In this document: piece after piece, positions 11,854-20,943 of the stretch
Layout of the letters: the number at the start of each line of letters is the position of its first letter
Numbering within the stretch: the first letter of the stretch is position 1
NCBI RefSeq assembly: GCF_016806125.1
Contig: NZ_CP047170.1
Coordinates: forward strand, 1-64,000
Reading direction: 5' to 3'
Source: Ponticoccus alexandrii
GTDB taxonomy: Bacteria; Pseudomonadota; Alphaproteobacteria; Rhodobacterales; Rhodobacteraceae
Length of the DNA stretch: 64,000 nucleotides
Notes under the pieces: model-generated
Told to the model about the DNA's origin: nothing
The model's input: the letters and a program-made list of their open reading frames with translations, nothing else
Database searches by the model: none
Translations under genes and position numbers: made by a program

Positions 11854-12214
11854 AGGTCGTTTTCCGGTGGATAAATCGAAGTCCGGTATCGGCAGGCGCT
11901 TTGCGGGCCCGTCATCCTGACTTTCGCAGGCGCAGGAACCGGCTGGCTGACCGACAGCGGATGCCCCGTCCCGAAAGCCGGGCTGTGGCGCGCCAGGCCC
12001 TGCTTTCTGCACCCGATGGGTCTGCCGGGAACAGCGCGCATCCACTAGGCCCGCGCCACCGCGCGCCGGGCATCATGCTCCGCTGACAGGCTGCCGGGGG
12101 GGCAGTTCCGGCGCCACCGAATATCGCGATGCGCCAATGCGTTACCCAGGCGCGGCCAACGACTCGCTGCCTTTGGTGTTGCCGCGGACCGCGATCTCTG
12201 TATCTTCCGGCCTG

Positions 12215-12376
12215 CCACGGTTCCGCAACGGCGGATGAAAAGGGAACGCAGGACGGGGAGACCCAGGCTGCGGCTGCCCTCGCAACTGTAGGCGGCGAGT
12301 TCGCGATCATGCCACTGGCCCCCGGGCCGGGAAGGGATCATCGAACGTCCGAGCCGCGAGCCAGGAGACCTGCCAT
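12215..12376 (+). promoter_or_regulatory. Cobalamin riboswitch upstream of the ABC import operon
   Basis: Conserved parts in order on the plus strand: CACGGTTCC (12217-12225), GATGAAAAGGGAACGCAGG, GCCCTCGCAACTGTAGGCGG (about 12276-12295), GCCACTGG (about 12311) and the B12 box GAGCCAGGAGACCTGCC (about 12358-12374). About 140 bases before the binding-protein gene, so the import operon is predicted to be repressed by cobalamin, the usual logic for corrinoid or cobalt uptake genes. Confidence 0.92.
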
Positions 12377-12442
12377 GGCAGACGCAACCGCCGACGAGGG
12401 GCTCGGCAGGGTGGCAGCCATGGTCATGGGGCCGGACGCCGA

Positions 12443-12464
12443 AGGGCGCCGGGTCCGGCGCCCT
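12443..12464 (+). promoter_or_regulatory. Hairpin in the riboswitch expression platform
   Basis: AGGGCGCCGG (12443-12452) pairs with CCGGCGCCCT (12455-12464) as a perfect 10-bp stem between the riboswitch and the start codon. No T-run follows, so it may act on translation or as a weak terminator rather than a classic intrinsic one. Confidence 0.5.
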
Positions 12465-12513
12465 GATGCACCCCAAGAGCACCTCTGGAAACAAAACTGA
12501 TCGAGGTGATCGC

Positions 12514-13548
12514 ATGTTGTTCAAATCCACCCTCTTCGCCGCAGCTGCCGCGCTGGCGACCTCGGTACCCCTTTGGGCCGAGACCATCACCGACGATGTC
12601 GGCCGCTCGGTCGAGGTCTCGCTTCCGATCCAGCGCGCGGTGATCTTCAACCGCTACTCGGTGGAATTCGCCCGCGCCATCGGCGCCATCGATCAGGTTG
12701 TCGGCACCGGCGCCAGCACCTATCGCGACCCGGACTACTGGCCCGAGTTCACCGAGACCGACGTGGTCGGGCAGGGGCAGAACGAACCGAACTACGAGGC
12801 GATCATCGCCAAGAACCCCGATCTGGTGATCATGCCGCGCAATGGCGTCTACGAAGAGGCGGCGCGCCAGCTGGAACCCTTCGGCATCCCGGTCATGGTC
12901 ATCACCGCCTGGGACACGCTGAAGCATGTCGAGAACGTCGAGCTGATGGGCAAGCTTTTCGGCCAGGAAGAGCAGGCGGCGGATCTGGTGGATTACTACG
13001 TCGGCTACCAGACCCTGCTGGCCGAGCGGCTGGACGGTGTCCCGCCGGTGCCTGTCTACCTCGAGGAAAAGCGCCCGCTTGTGACTGTGACGCCGGGGTC
13101 CGGCTGGCATGACATGATCGCCGCTGGTGGGGGCGAAAATGTCTTTGGCGATATCGTCATCGAGGATCAGGCTGCCTCGCGCGGGAACGTCAACGCCTTC
13201 ACCATCGACCCCGAGGAAATCGTCCAGCGCCAGCCGCAGCTGATCGTCAAGCTGGAGCCCGGTTCCTACACCACGATCCCCGAGGCGCAATACAAGGCGA
13301 CATGGGCCGACCTGACCAGCCGCGAGGAAATCCTGTCCTCGCCGGCGGGGCAAAACGACAATGTCCACGTCATCAACTATTACCTCGCGGGTGGGTCCTC
13401 GAAGATCACCGGCGCCCTGCAGATCGCCAAATGGGCGCATCCCGAGCTGTTCGCCGATATCGACCCCGAAGAGGCGATGCGCCAGTGGATCGAGGACTTC
13501 CAGGGCATGCCCTACCAGCCCGGCATGACCTATCAGGCCGGGTTCTGA
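12514..13548 (+). CDS. FecB/BtuF-type ABC transporter substrate-binding protein (probable corrinoid uptake)
   Basis: 344 residues from ATG 12514 (RBS GAGGTGAT). Signal peptide at residues 1-22 (LFAAAAALATSVPLWA). Class III periplasmic binding protein with the usual DDVGRSVEV entry strand and ...NPDLVIMPRNG... lobe. First gene of a four-gene operon (permease 8 bases on, then ATGA-overlapping ATPase and FhuF-like gene) behind a cobalamin riboswitch. The fold serves siderophores, haem and cobalamin alike; the riboswitch argues for a corrinoid. BtuF assignment is inferred. Confidence 0.85.
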   Translation: MLFKSTLFAAAAALATSVPLWAETITDDVGRSVEVSLPIQRAVIFNRYSVEFARAIGAIDQVVGTGASTYRDPDYWPEFTETDVVGQGQNEPNYEAIIAKNPDLVIMPRNGVYEEAARQLEPFGIPVMVITAWDTLKHVENVELMGKLFGQEEQAADLVDYYVGYQTLLAERLDGVPPVPVYLEEKRPLVTVTPGSGWHDMIAAGGGENVFGDIVIEDQAASRGNVNAFTIDPEEIVQRQPQLIVKLEPGSYTTIPEAQYKATWADLTSREEILSSPAGQNDNVHVINYYLAGGSSKITGALQIAKWAHPELFADIDPEEAMRQWIEDFQGMPYQPGMTYQAGF

Positions 13549-13556
13549 GCGGGTCC

Positions 13557-14687
13557 ATGCGGACCCTGTCGACAGGCGGGGCGGTTCAGGCCGCCCCCAG
13601 CGCCGCCCCGGCCGTCGCCACCGCCGCCTCTGTCGGCGACCTCTATCGCGCGTCCGGCAGGCGGCGCGCCGTGATCGTGGCGCTGTCCTTCGTCTTGCTG
13701 ATCGTGGCCGCGGCGGCGGTGGCGGTGCGCGGCATCAACGAAACCGGCATCGGCACGCTGGCGCTGGTGGTGCTGGAGCGGCTGAGCTTCGGTCACCTCG
13801 ATCTGGTCGAGGACGAACAGGCCGCCCGCGTCCTTTTATTCCTGCGCCTGCCGCGCGTGGTCATGGCCATGGTTGCCGGGGCGGCGCTGTCGGTGTCGGG
13901 CGTGTTGATGCAGGCCATCACCCGCAACCCGCTGGTCAGCCCCTATACCATCGGCGTGTCCTCGGCGGCGGGCTTCGGTGCCTCTGTCGCGATCATGTTC
14001 GGCGTGGGCGTGCAGGCGGCGGGGGTCTACTTCGTGCCGCTCTCGGCCTTTGCCTGCGCGTTGCTCTGCGCGGTCTGCGTCTTCTCGCTGGCCTGGTGGC
14101 GGGGCATGGGGGCGCAGGCGATGATCCTGACGGGGATCGCGCTGATGTATCTTTTCAGTGCCATGACGGCGGCGGTGCAGTTCGTCGCCACCGAGGAACA
14201 GCTGGCCCGCGTGGTGCACTGGACCTTCGGCAGCCTGAACGGCGTGCAATGGGACGCGGTGGGGCTGTGTGCCGTGCTGCTGGCGGTGATCCTGCCGGTT
14301 ATGCAGCGCAAGGCCTGGCAGCTGAACGCGCTGACCGTGGCGGGCGACGACGTGGCGCAGTCGCTGGGCATGAACGTGCGCCGGCTGCGGGTCACGGCGA
14401 TCCTGCTGTCGGTCGTGGCGGCGGCGGGTGTCATCAGCTTCGTCGGGGTGATTGGCTTTGTCGGGCTGATCGGCCCGCATCTGGCGCGCATGATCATCGG
14501 CGGCGACCACCGCCTGCTGATCCCTTTCGCGGCGATCTGCGGTGCGGCACTGCTGCTGGTGGCCGACACCGTCGGGCGACTGGCCTTCAGCCCGACCGTT
14601 CTGCCGGTGGGGATCGTCGTGGCCTTCGTGGGCGTGCCGATGTTCCTGCACCTCGTCATTTCCCGCAAGCGGGAGACCTTCGCATGA
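13557..14687 (+). CDS. FecCD-family ABC transporter permease (BtuC-like)
   Basis: 376 residues from ATG 13557; about nine to ten hydrophobic segments, the expected topology for FecC/BtuC permeases. Family marks include LPRVVMAMVAGAALSVSGVLMQ, NPLVSPYTIGVSSAAGFGA and, before the ATPase-coupling loop, GVIGFVGLIGPHLARM. The N-terminus carries a 35-residue Ala-rich cytosolic stretch longer than in BtuC. Stop overlaps the ATPase start (ATGA). Moves the ligand across the inner membrane. Confidence 0.92.
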   Translation: MRTLSTGGAVQAAPSAAPAVATAASVGDLYRASGRRRAVIVALSFVLLIVAAAAVAVRGINETGIGTLALVVLERLSFGHLDLVEDEQAARVLLFLRLPRVVMAMVAGAALSVSGVLMQAITRNPLVSPYTIGVSSAAGFGASVAIMFGVGVQAAGVYFVPLSAFACALLCAVCVFSLAWWRGMGAQAMILTGIALMYLFSAMTAAVQFVATEEQLARVVHWTFGSLNGVQWDAVGLCAVLLAVILPVMQRKAWQLNALTVAGDDVAQSLGMNVRRLRVTAILLSVVAAAGVISFVGVIGFVGLIGPHLARMIIGGDHRLLIPFAAICGAALLLVADTVGRLAFSPTVLPVGIVVAFVGVPMFLHLVISRKRETFA

Positions 14688-15457
14688 CCACGCTTCAGGC
14701 CAGGGGCCTGTGCCAAAGCATCGGCGGGCGCACCGTTCTTGACGACGTCAGCCTCTCTGTCGGGCCGGGGGAGATCCTTGGCCTGATCGGTCCGAACGGG
14801 GCGGGCAAATCGACGCTGGTGCGCGCCCTGCTGGGACAGTCCCGCCCGGATCGCGGTGCGGTCCTGCTGGGCGGCCAGCCTGTCCGCAGCCTGTCGGCGC
14901 GCGCCTGTGCCCGGCAGATCGCCTATGTGCCGCAGCGCCCGCCGGACGGCTTTCCGGTGACGGTCTTCGACACCTGCCTGCTGGGGCGCACGCCCTACAT
15001 GGGCACGCGGCCCCGGGCCGGGGATATCGCGGTGGTGGAAAGCGTTCTCGACCGGCTTGACCTTGCCGGGCTGGCCTTCCGCACCATGGATGCGCTCAGC
15101 GGCGGCGAGCGTCAGCGGGTCATGCTGGCCCGCGCGCTGGCGCAGCAGACGCCACTGATCGTCCTCGACGAACCCACCAGTGCGCTGGACATCGGCAACC
15201 AGCTTGCGACGCTGCGCCTGCTGGCGGACGAGGTCCGCACGCGCGGGGTCGGGGTCATCGTCGCCATCCACGACCTGTCTCTGGCGGCGCGTTTCTCGAC
15301 CCGGATCGCGCTGCTGCACGAAGGCCGGCTGGTGGCCGAGGGACCGTGGAAAACCGCCCTCACCCCGCAGACCATCCGCCAGACCTACGGGGTGGAGGCC
15401 GAAATTGGTCAGCTGCGCGATGCGCCGGTGATCGCGCCCTTCGAGGTGCGGGCATGA
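14684..15457 (+). CDS. FecE/BtuD-type ABC transporter ATPase
   Basis: 257 residues. Walker A GPNGAGKST near 38, Q-loop AYVPQRPP, signature LSGGERQRVMLARAL, Walker [13 protein letters not shown], switch His in IHDLSLAARF. Energises the upstream permease. Translationally coupled on both sides (ATGA overlaps). Confidence 0.94.
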   Translation: MTTLQARGLCQSIGGRTVLDDVSLSVGPGEILGLIGPNGAGKSTLVRALLGQSRPDRGAVLLGGQPVRSLSARACARQIAYVPQRPPDGFPVTVFDTCLLGRTPYMGTRPRAGDIAVVESVLDRLDLAGLAFRTMDALSGGERQRVMLARALAQQTPLIVLDEPTSALDIGNQLATLRLLADEVRTRGVGVIVAIHDLSLAARFSTRIALLHEGRLVAEGPWKTALTPQTIRQTYGVEAEIGQLRDAPVIAPFEVRA

Positions 15458-16380
15458 GGGACGAAGGCCCCGGGTTCCAGGTCACGCCGGTGCGGGCAAT
15501 GGCAGAGGCCTTGCCCGCACCGCACTGGCGCAACCGTCCTGTCACCTTCGCAGAGACCATGAAGGTGGTCGGGCAGCTGGGAGAGCGGTTTGTCGTCAGC
15601 GGGGCAGAGCACCGCGACGGCTGGCTTGCGGCAACGGCCCTGTCTGACGCGGAGATTGCAGGCGAGGTGGCGGCGCGTGGCCGGGCTGCCGGGGTCGAGG
15701 ATGCGAAGGCCGCCGCCGTCCTGTTCCTTCAGACCTACGCCTACCGGGTAGCCGCGCCTCTGCTGGCGGCATGGGTCCTGTTCGGACGCCTGCCCGATGT
15801 TTCTGCCGGGAACGTGCTGCTGCGTTTCGGCGCGGACGGGCGTCCCTCGGCGCTGGCCCTGCGCAGACCGCGCATGACCGGGCTGCCGCACGACAGGCTG
15901 CCCGATGCCGAAGGCGTAGCCTCGAACGATCTGACAGGCGCCGCGATCCGGCTGCTGCTGGACGATCACCTGTTGCCCCTGCATGACCGCGTCCGGGCGC
16001 GGTACCGCCTTGGTAGCTTGCTGGCCAAGGGCGCGGTGACCTCGCAGATCGGGCTGATCCTGACATGGATCGACGCGCACAGCACAGCGCCTTGGCGCAG
16101 AACCGCCGGGATCGGCCTGGATTTTTTCGAACGGGCGGGCGACAGCCTTGCTGGTCAGGGCAAGGCGGGCGAGATTCTGCACCTCTCCTTGGGCGTGGCC
16201 GAAGGTATCACCTTCCGGCGCGGGACCTGTTGTCTGGCCTACAAGGCCCCGCACAAGGGCTATTGCGGCGGCTGCCCGCTGAAGAAGCCCGCCGAGATCC
16301 GCGCCTCGCAGGAAAAGAAGTTCGCCGAGCGTCCGGCGGGTGGTCTGCTGGCCGACTGGCAGCTTTCTCCGGTCCGCTAG
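15454..16380 (+). CDS. FhuF-like [2Fe-2S] siderophore/corrinoid reductase-like protein
   Basis: 308 residues; start ATG overlaps the ATPase stop. Near the C-terminus lies CC-x10-C-x2-C (RGTCCLAYKAPHKGYCGGCP), the unusual [2Fe-2S] ligand pattern of ferric-siderophore reductase FhuF. FhuF releases iron by reducing Fe(III) in the imported complex in the cytoplasm. Here it is the last gene of a cobalamin-riboswitch operon, so by analogy it might reduce the cobalt of an imported corrinoid (or the system imports a metal chelate); that is inference. Two short internal Ala-rich helices, no signal peptide. Confidence 0.8.
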   Translation: MRDEGPGFQVTPVRAMAEALPAPHWRNRPVTFAETMKVVGQLGERFVVSGAEHRDGWLAATALSDAEIAGEVAARGRAAGVEDAKAAAVLFLQTYAYRVAAPLLAAWVLFGRLPDVSAGNVLLRFGADGRPSALALRRPRMTGLPHDRLPDAEGVASNDLTGAAIRLLLDDHLLPLHDRVRARYRLGSLLAKGAVTSQIGLILTWIDAHSTAPWRRTAGIGLDFFERAGDSLAGQGKAGEILHLSLGVAEGITFRRGTCCLAYKAPHKGYCGGCPLKKPAEIRASQEKKFAERPAGGLLADWQLSPVR

Positions 16381-16389
16381 CCGGGCGGG

Positions 16390-17502
16390 TCAGTTCTCGG
16401 CCCCGGCAAGCAGGTCCGGCACGGGCGGCACGCGGTAACCTTCGAAGGCGGGCATGACCTCGGTGGCAAACAGCGTCATGGCGGCTTCTGCCTGGGGCAT
16501 CGGGATCAGCCCGTTGGCATCGAAGAAGCAGCGCAGGTTGCGGCAGCCGGTGCGGTCGATCAGCGCCTCGATCTGCTGGCGGCAGGCCTTGGGCGTCCCG
16601 GCAATGGCAAAGCCCTTCAGCATCGCGGCCCGGTCGCGGGGTGGGGCAGGGGGCTGGCCCCGCTCGGCGGCCCGCGCCGCGCGCCGGGCATTCAGCACCT
16701 CAGTCAGCCGGTCCAGCGCGGCCATGGCCGCCGCTTCGGTGGGTGCGGGCAGGACATAGCGCGACAGCGAAGAGGCCGCCATCGGCCCGGGCCCGGCGCC
16801 AAAGCGCCTTAGCGCGTCCCGGAAAACGGGAAGCTGGCGGGCCTCGTTCGGCTCGAGGCTCAGAAGCAGCGGAAAGCCATGTCGCGCGGCCACGGCCACC
16901 GTCCCTTCCGAGACACCGGCGACGAAGACAGGCGGATGCGGGCGCTGCACGGGCGGTGGCCCGACCTCGGTTTCCGCAAAGGGCCAGACGGGACCGTCCG
17001 AGGTCACGCGGGGCTCTGTCCAGGCCCGCAGCATCACCGTCAGCGCCTCATCGAACCGGTCCCGGGCCGTGCCGGGATCGATCCCGAGCCTGTCGAAGGT
17101 TGCCGGTTCCGTGCCGCGACCGATGCCGACATCGACCCGCCCGCCGCTCTGGAAATCCAGCTGCGCGATCTGTTCCGCCAGCATCAGCGGGTGGTGCAGC
17201 GGCAGCACGAGGATCGAGGTTCCGAAGCGCAGCCGCTGGGTCCGGCCAAGGATCTCTGCGCCGAGCAGCGGCAGGTGCGGATAGGGCAGGCCGGCCCGCC
17301 GGAAATGGAACTCGTTGAACCAGATCCCGCCATAGCCCTGAGCGTCGGCCCGTTCCACCAGCCGCATCAGCGCCGCGTGATCCCCCAGCGTCCCGTCCCG
17401 GGCAAAGCCCGCCAGATCGAAACGCAGCCTCTGCGCGTCATGTGCCATTGCACCCACCCCGACCGACGTGGATCTCGACTGGTCTCGCGGTGCAAGGCCC
17501 AT
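16390..17502 (-). CDS. Luciferase-like (LLM class) flavin-dependent oxidoreductase
   Basis: 370 residues; start at ATG 17502 because AAGGGAG sits about 8 bases upstream (an internal ATG at 17448 lacks a clear RBS). Bacterial luciferase TIM-barrel: RADAQGYGGIWFNEFHF, FGTSILVLPLHHPLMLAEQ and GGRVDVGIGRGTEP are the typical FMNH2-binding strands, and VFVAGVSEGTVAVAARHGFPL follows. Oxygen-dependent oxidation of an unknown substrate using reduced flavin supplied by a partner reductase that is not adjacent. Convergent with the FhuF-like gene (9-base gap). Confidence 0.88.
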   Translation of the reverse strand: MGLAPRDQSRSTSVGVGAMAHDAQRLRFDLAGFARDGTLGDHAALMRLVERADAQGYGGIWFNEFHFRRAGLPYPHLPLLGAEILGRTQRLRFGTSILVLPLHHPLMLAEQIAQLDFQSGGRVDVGIGRGTEPATFDRLGIDPGTARDRFDEALTVMLRAWTEPRVTSDGPVWPFAETEVGPPPVQRPHPPVFVAGVSEGTVAVAARHGFPLLLSLEPNEARQLPVFRDALRRFGAGPGPMAASSLSRYVLPAPTEAAAMAALDRLTEVLNARRAARAAERGQPPAPPRDRAAMLKGFAIAGTPKACRQQIEALIDRTGCRNLRCFFDANGLIPMPQAEAAMTLFATEVMPAFEGYRVPPVPDLLAGAEN

Positions 17503-17825
17503 GCCTATCGCTCCCTTAGCGGCCCCGGTCCGGCCTTCTGGTCTTGTCCCCTGGGGCGGGTCTTTCGCCGTGCGGCGCTGCTGCGTCCTGTCACTGTTTC
17601 CGGGTCAGCGATCCTGACAGGAGCCATGGCACGCAAGGGTACGACGACACCCTTGGTGTCGCCCCGGCAGCGACTCTGCCGTTGCCCGGCCCCTCCGCCC
17701 GGGCGAACCCCAAGGCCCCAAGGGTTAGACGCAGACCGGTGGTCCTGCAAGGCACATGCGGTCGCAGGCCATGGCATCACGGCGACCGGACAAGAGGCGC
17801 CTTACCCGCCCGATCAAGGGCCGCC
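17503..17825. other. 323-base leader/intergenic region between asparaginase and LLM oxidoreductase genes
   Basis: No gene supported. Several hairpins: CGACACC/GGTGTCG (17645-17651 with 17655-17661) and a CGGCAG/CTGCCG pair just beside it, in the untranslated leader of the LLM gene. No known riboswitch consensus recognised. Confidence 0.4.
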
Positions 17826-18686
17826 TTAGCCGAGCCAAAGCTCTGCCAGTGCTGTTTCCGGTGTTTCAGCGCCGCCGTTTTCGACGCCCGCCGCCCAGAG
17901 CATCGCACCCGCGGCATAGGTACCCGGGGCAAGGCCACCAAGCATGCATTGGCTGACCGCACGAAGGCGCGTCCCGGCGCGGATCGCGCGGTCGATCACG
18001 CGGTAGAACGCCAGATCGGTTGGCGCGGTACCCGCCCCGTAGAGCCGCAGGACCGCACCGTCCAGCAGGGCGAGCTGGGCCTCCAGCGCATCGGCGGACA
18101 GGCCCGGAGAGAGCGTGAGGACCGCCAGCAGGCGATTGTCAAAGCGCCGCCGCGTGGGCGCTTGGGCAGGCGCCTGCGGTATGGTTCTGAAGGCGTCCGG
18201 GCCATTGCTGTGCTGTTTCACCAGTCCGGCGGCGGGCAGGCTGCGCCCGTCGAAAACCAGCCGCACGCCGCTTTCCGGTACGCGGGAGAGCGTCAGGGCA
18301 AGATCCAGACTGCGCTCGGCCACCCCGTCCACCCCGAGAGGCGCCATCGCGCCGCACAGGATGACCGAGCGACCCGATCCCGCCAGGGCGCGGTCCAGTG
18401 CCGCGCCCGTGCAGGCCATCGTGTCGGTGCCGTGGGTCAGCAGGACGGGGCGTCCCGGGTGGGCATCGATGAGGTCGAGGATGCGATTCCAGTGCCCCGG
18501 CCCGACATCCGCACTGTCGAGAAGCGGCGCAAAACTGTGGCAGTCCAGCCTGTCGGTTGCGCCCAGCCGCGTACGGACGGCGGCTTCCAGAAGGCCGGGG
18601 CAGGGTTCCAGCCCCCGGGGGCCGGGGGCCATGGCAATGGTCCCGCCGGTATGGATCAGCAGCAGCTCCAGCGATTCAGCGACCAT
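17826..18686 (-). CDS. Asparaginase (type I, cytoplasmic-like)
   Basis: 286 residues from ATG 18686; no signal peptide. Hydrolyses L-asparagine (or a related amide) to aspartate and ammonia. Both catalytic threonine motifs are present: HTGGTIAM near residue 13 and THGTDTM near 83; the lysine region reads AGLVKQHSNGPDAF. Slightly shorter than E. coli AnsA (about 338) at the C-terminal domain. Overlaps the CapA-like gene by 11 bases, so they form one operon. Feeds aspartate to the aspartate ammonia-lyase encoded in the same island. Confidence 0.85.
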   Translation of the reverse strand: MVAESLELLLIHTGGTIAMAPGPRGLEPCPGLLEAAVRTRLGATDRLDCHSFAPLLDSADVGPGHWNRILDLIDAHPGRPVLLTHGTDTMACTGAALDRALAGSGRSVILCGAMAPLGVDGVAERSLDLALTLSRVPESGVRLVFDGRSLPAAGLVKQHSNGPDAFRTIPQAPAQAPTRRRFDNRLLAVLTLSPGLSADALEAQLALLDGAVLRLYGAGTAPTDLAFYRVIDRAIRAGTRLRAVSQCMLGGLAPGTYAAGAMLWAAGVENGGAETPETALAELWLG

Positions 18687-19767
18687 GGCGCGCCGGATCG
18701 AAGGCCGCGCGTGCGCTGGCGCCCTCCACGGTGATCTCCGTGCCGAAACCCCGTGACAACTCTTGCAGGCGGTGAAGGACGGTCCCGGCCTTGGCGCTGT
18801 CGTCGATGAGGATGGGCATCCCGTCGCGACCGCATTCCGTGGCGCGGAACTCGATACCCTCGATGCCGGATTTCGACATCTCGATCCGGCAGACGGTGGA
18901 CCAGGGGTCGATGGCGCGGAAGATCTCGGCCTGCACCGGTGTCGCGTTGTCCCAGTCCTGCTGCGCGATGTGATTGCCGAGGCTGTAGAGGATCGGTTTG
19001 CCCAGATGGGTCTCCAGCCCGGCGGGGCTGTGGGCGTGGTTCCCAAGGACCATGTCCGCGCCCGCCTCGATGATACGGTGTCCGAAGGGGCGTTGATACT
19101 CCGCCAGCGGCGATCCGGTGCCATAACCCCAGTGTACGCTGACGATCAGCACGTCCACTTGCGGTCGCAATGCGGCGATCCGGTCCATCAGCGCGTCGGC
19201 ATCCGCCGGGTCGACCCGGCTGCGCATCGGGATCGGTGCGCCGGGTTCCGTTGCCTGAAGGATGGGGTGAAGTTCCTGCCATTGATCGACCCGCACGGGT
19301 GCGATTCCGGGGCGGTCGTCGCGGGCGGCGTAATAGGGGGGCAGCAGGCACGACACGGCCAGGACTCCCAGTGTCAGCCCATCGAGATCGCGGATCACCG
19401 GGGTGTTCGCCGACGCAATATCCGGGCCGCCGCCGACCGTTGTGACACCGGCTTCTTGCAAATGTCCGAGGCTTTCGAGAAAGGCGTCGGGACCATAGTC
19501 CCAGGTGTGGTTGGTGGCCACGGTCATCAGGTCGAACCCCGCCACACCAAGGTCGCCGGCCACTTCGGGCGCGACGAGATAGGCGATAGGGGCGTCGGTC
19601 CGAAAGCCGGAGCGCGCAAACTGCACCTCGCAGGAGGCCCACCGCACGTCGCCTTCGCGCAGAAAGTCCAGCGTGCGTTCGTAGTCGGGCTGAACCGGCG
19701 CGCCGTCCTGATAAAGCCGCTGTCGAATCACGATATCCCCGGCGGCTGTCATCACCCTGGTCTTCAT
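18676..19767 (-). CDS. CapA-family metallophosphoesterase-fold protein
   Basis: 363 residues. Motifs of the PGA_cap (CapA) family in order: TAAGDIVI, ATNHTWDYG, VSVHWGYG, LGNHAHSPAG and YSLGNHI. The name comes from poly-gamma-glutamate capsule synthesis, but no capB/capC neighbours and no membrane anchor are present; many stand-alone members occur in catabolic clusters with amidase-like roles. Co-transcribed with asparaginase and divergent from the PuuE/TRAP operon, so a hydrolytic role on an imported amide is plausible (inference). Confidence 0.8.
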   Translation of the reverse strand: MKTRVMTAAGDIVIRQRLYQDGAPVQPDYERTLDFLREGDVRWASCEVQFARSGFRTDAPIAYLVAPEVAGDLGVAGFDLMTVATNHTWDYGPDAFLESLGHLQEAGVTTVGGGPDIASANTPVIRDLDGLTLGVLAVSCLLPPYYAARDDRPGIAPVRVDQWQELHPILQATEPGAPIPMRSRVDPADADALMDRIAALRPQVDVLIVSVHWGYGTGSPLAEYQRPFGHRIIEAGADMVLGNHAHSPAGLETHLGKPILYSLGNHIAQQDWDNATPVQAEIFRAIDPWSTVCRIEMSKSGIEGIEFRATECGRDGMPILIDDSAKAGTVLHRLQELSRGFGTEITVEGASARAAFDPARHGR

Positions 19768-19951
19768 GGCTTTTCCCTTCTTAATATTTTTTTAGTGTGG
19801 TTTCCCGGGTGAGCACCCTGGAACGCTCCGCCGGTTCTGGTCGATTGATGATATTTTCATCTCTCAATTAAGGGAACTAATCAATATATTAAAAAAACTT
19901 TACATGCGATGATGAGGTCGCTACGCTGAAGGCATAGACAGGAGGCGACAG
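19768..19951. promoter_or_regulatory. AT-rich divergent promoter region (capA-like / puuE-like)
   Basis: Markedly AT-rich against the GC-rich surroundings. Contains the dyad GATGA-N5-TCATC (19847-19861) and, next to it, CTCAATTAA (19863-19871), whose reverse complement recurs before the second TRAP operon (24856-24864). Candidate sites for the GntR regulator encoded downstream. Confidence 0.45.
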
Positions 19952-20896
<945 letters not shown>

Positions 20897-20943
20897 CACG
20901 GCAGACTGAACAACAAGAACGCCACAGAACAGGGAACACCGAT

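Noticed and set aside
12375-12500. 41-codon frame (MADATADEG...) between the riboswitch and the binding-protein gene
   Set aside because: It contains the expression-platform hairpin and has no ribosome-binding site apart from the B12 box itself; treated as leader RNA.
17626-17829. 67-codon frame with AGGAG upstream (MARKGTTTPLVSP...)
   Set aside because: Pro/Arg-rich, no recognisable family, and it covers the hairpins of the opposite-strand leader; not enough to call a gene.
18676-19767. Poly-gamma-glutamate capsule synthesis
   Set aside because: Only the CapA-like member is present; capB, capC and capE are missing and the protein lacks a membrane anchor.
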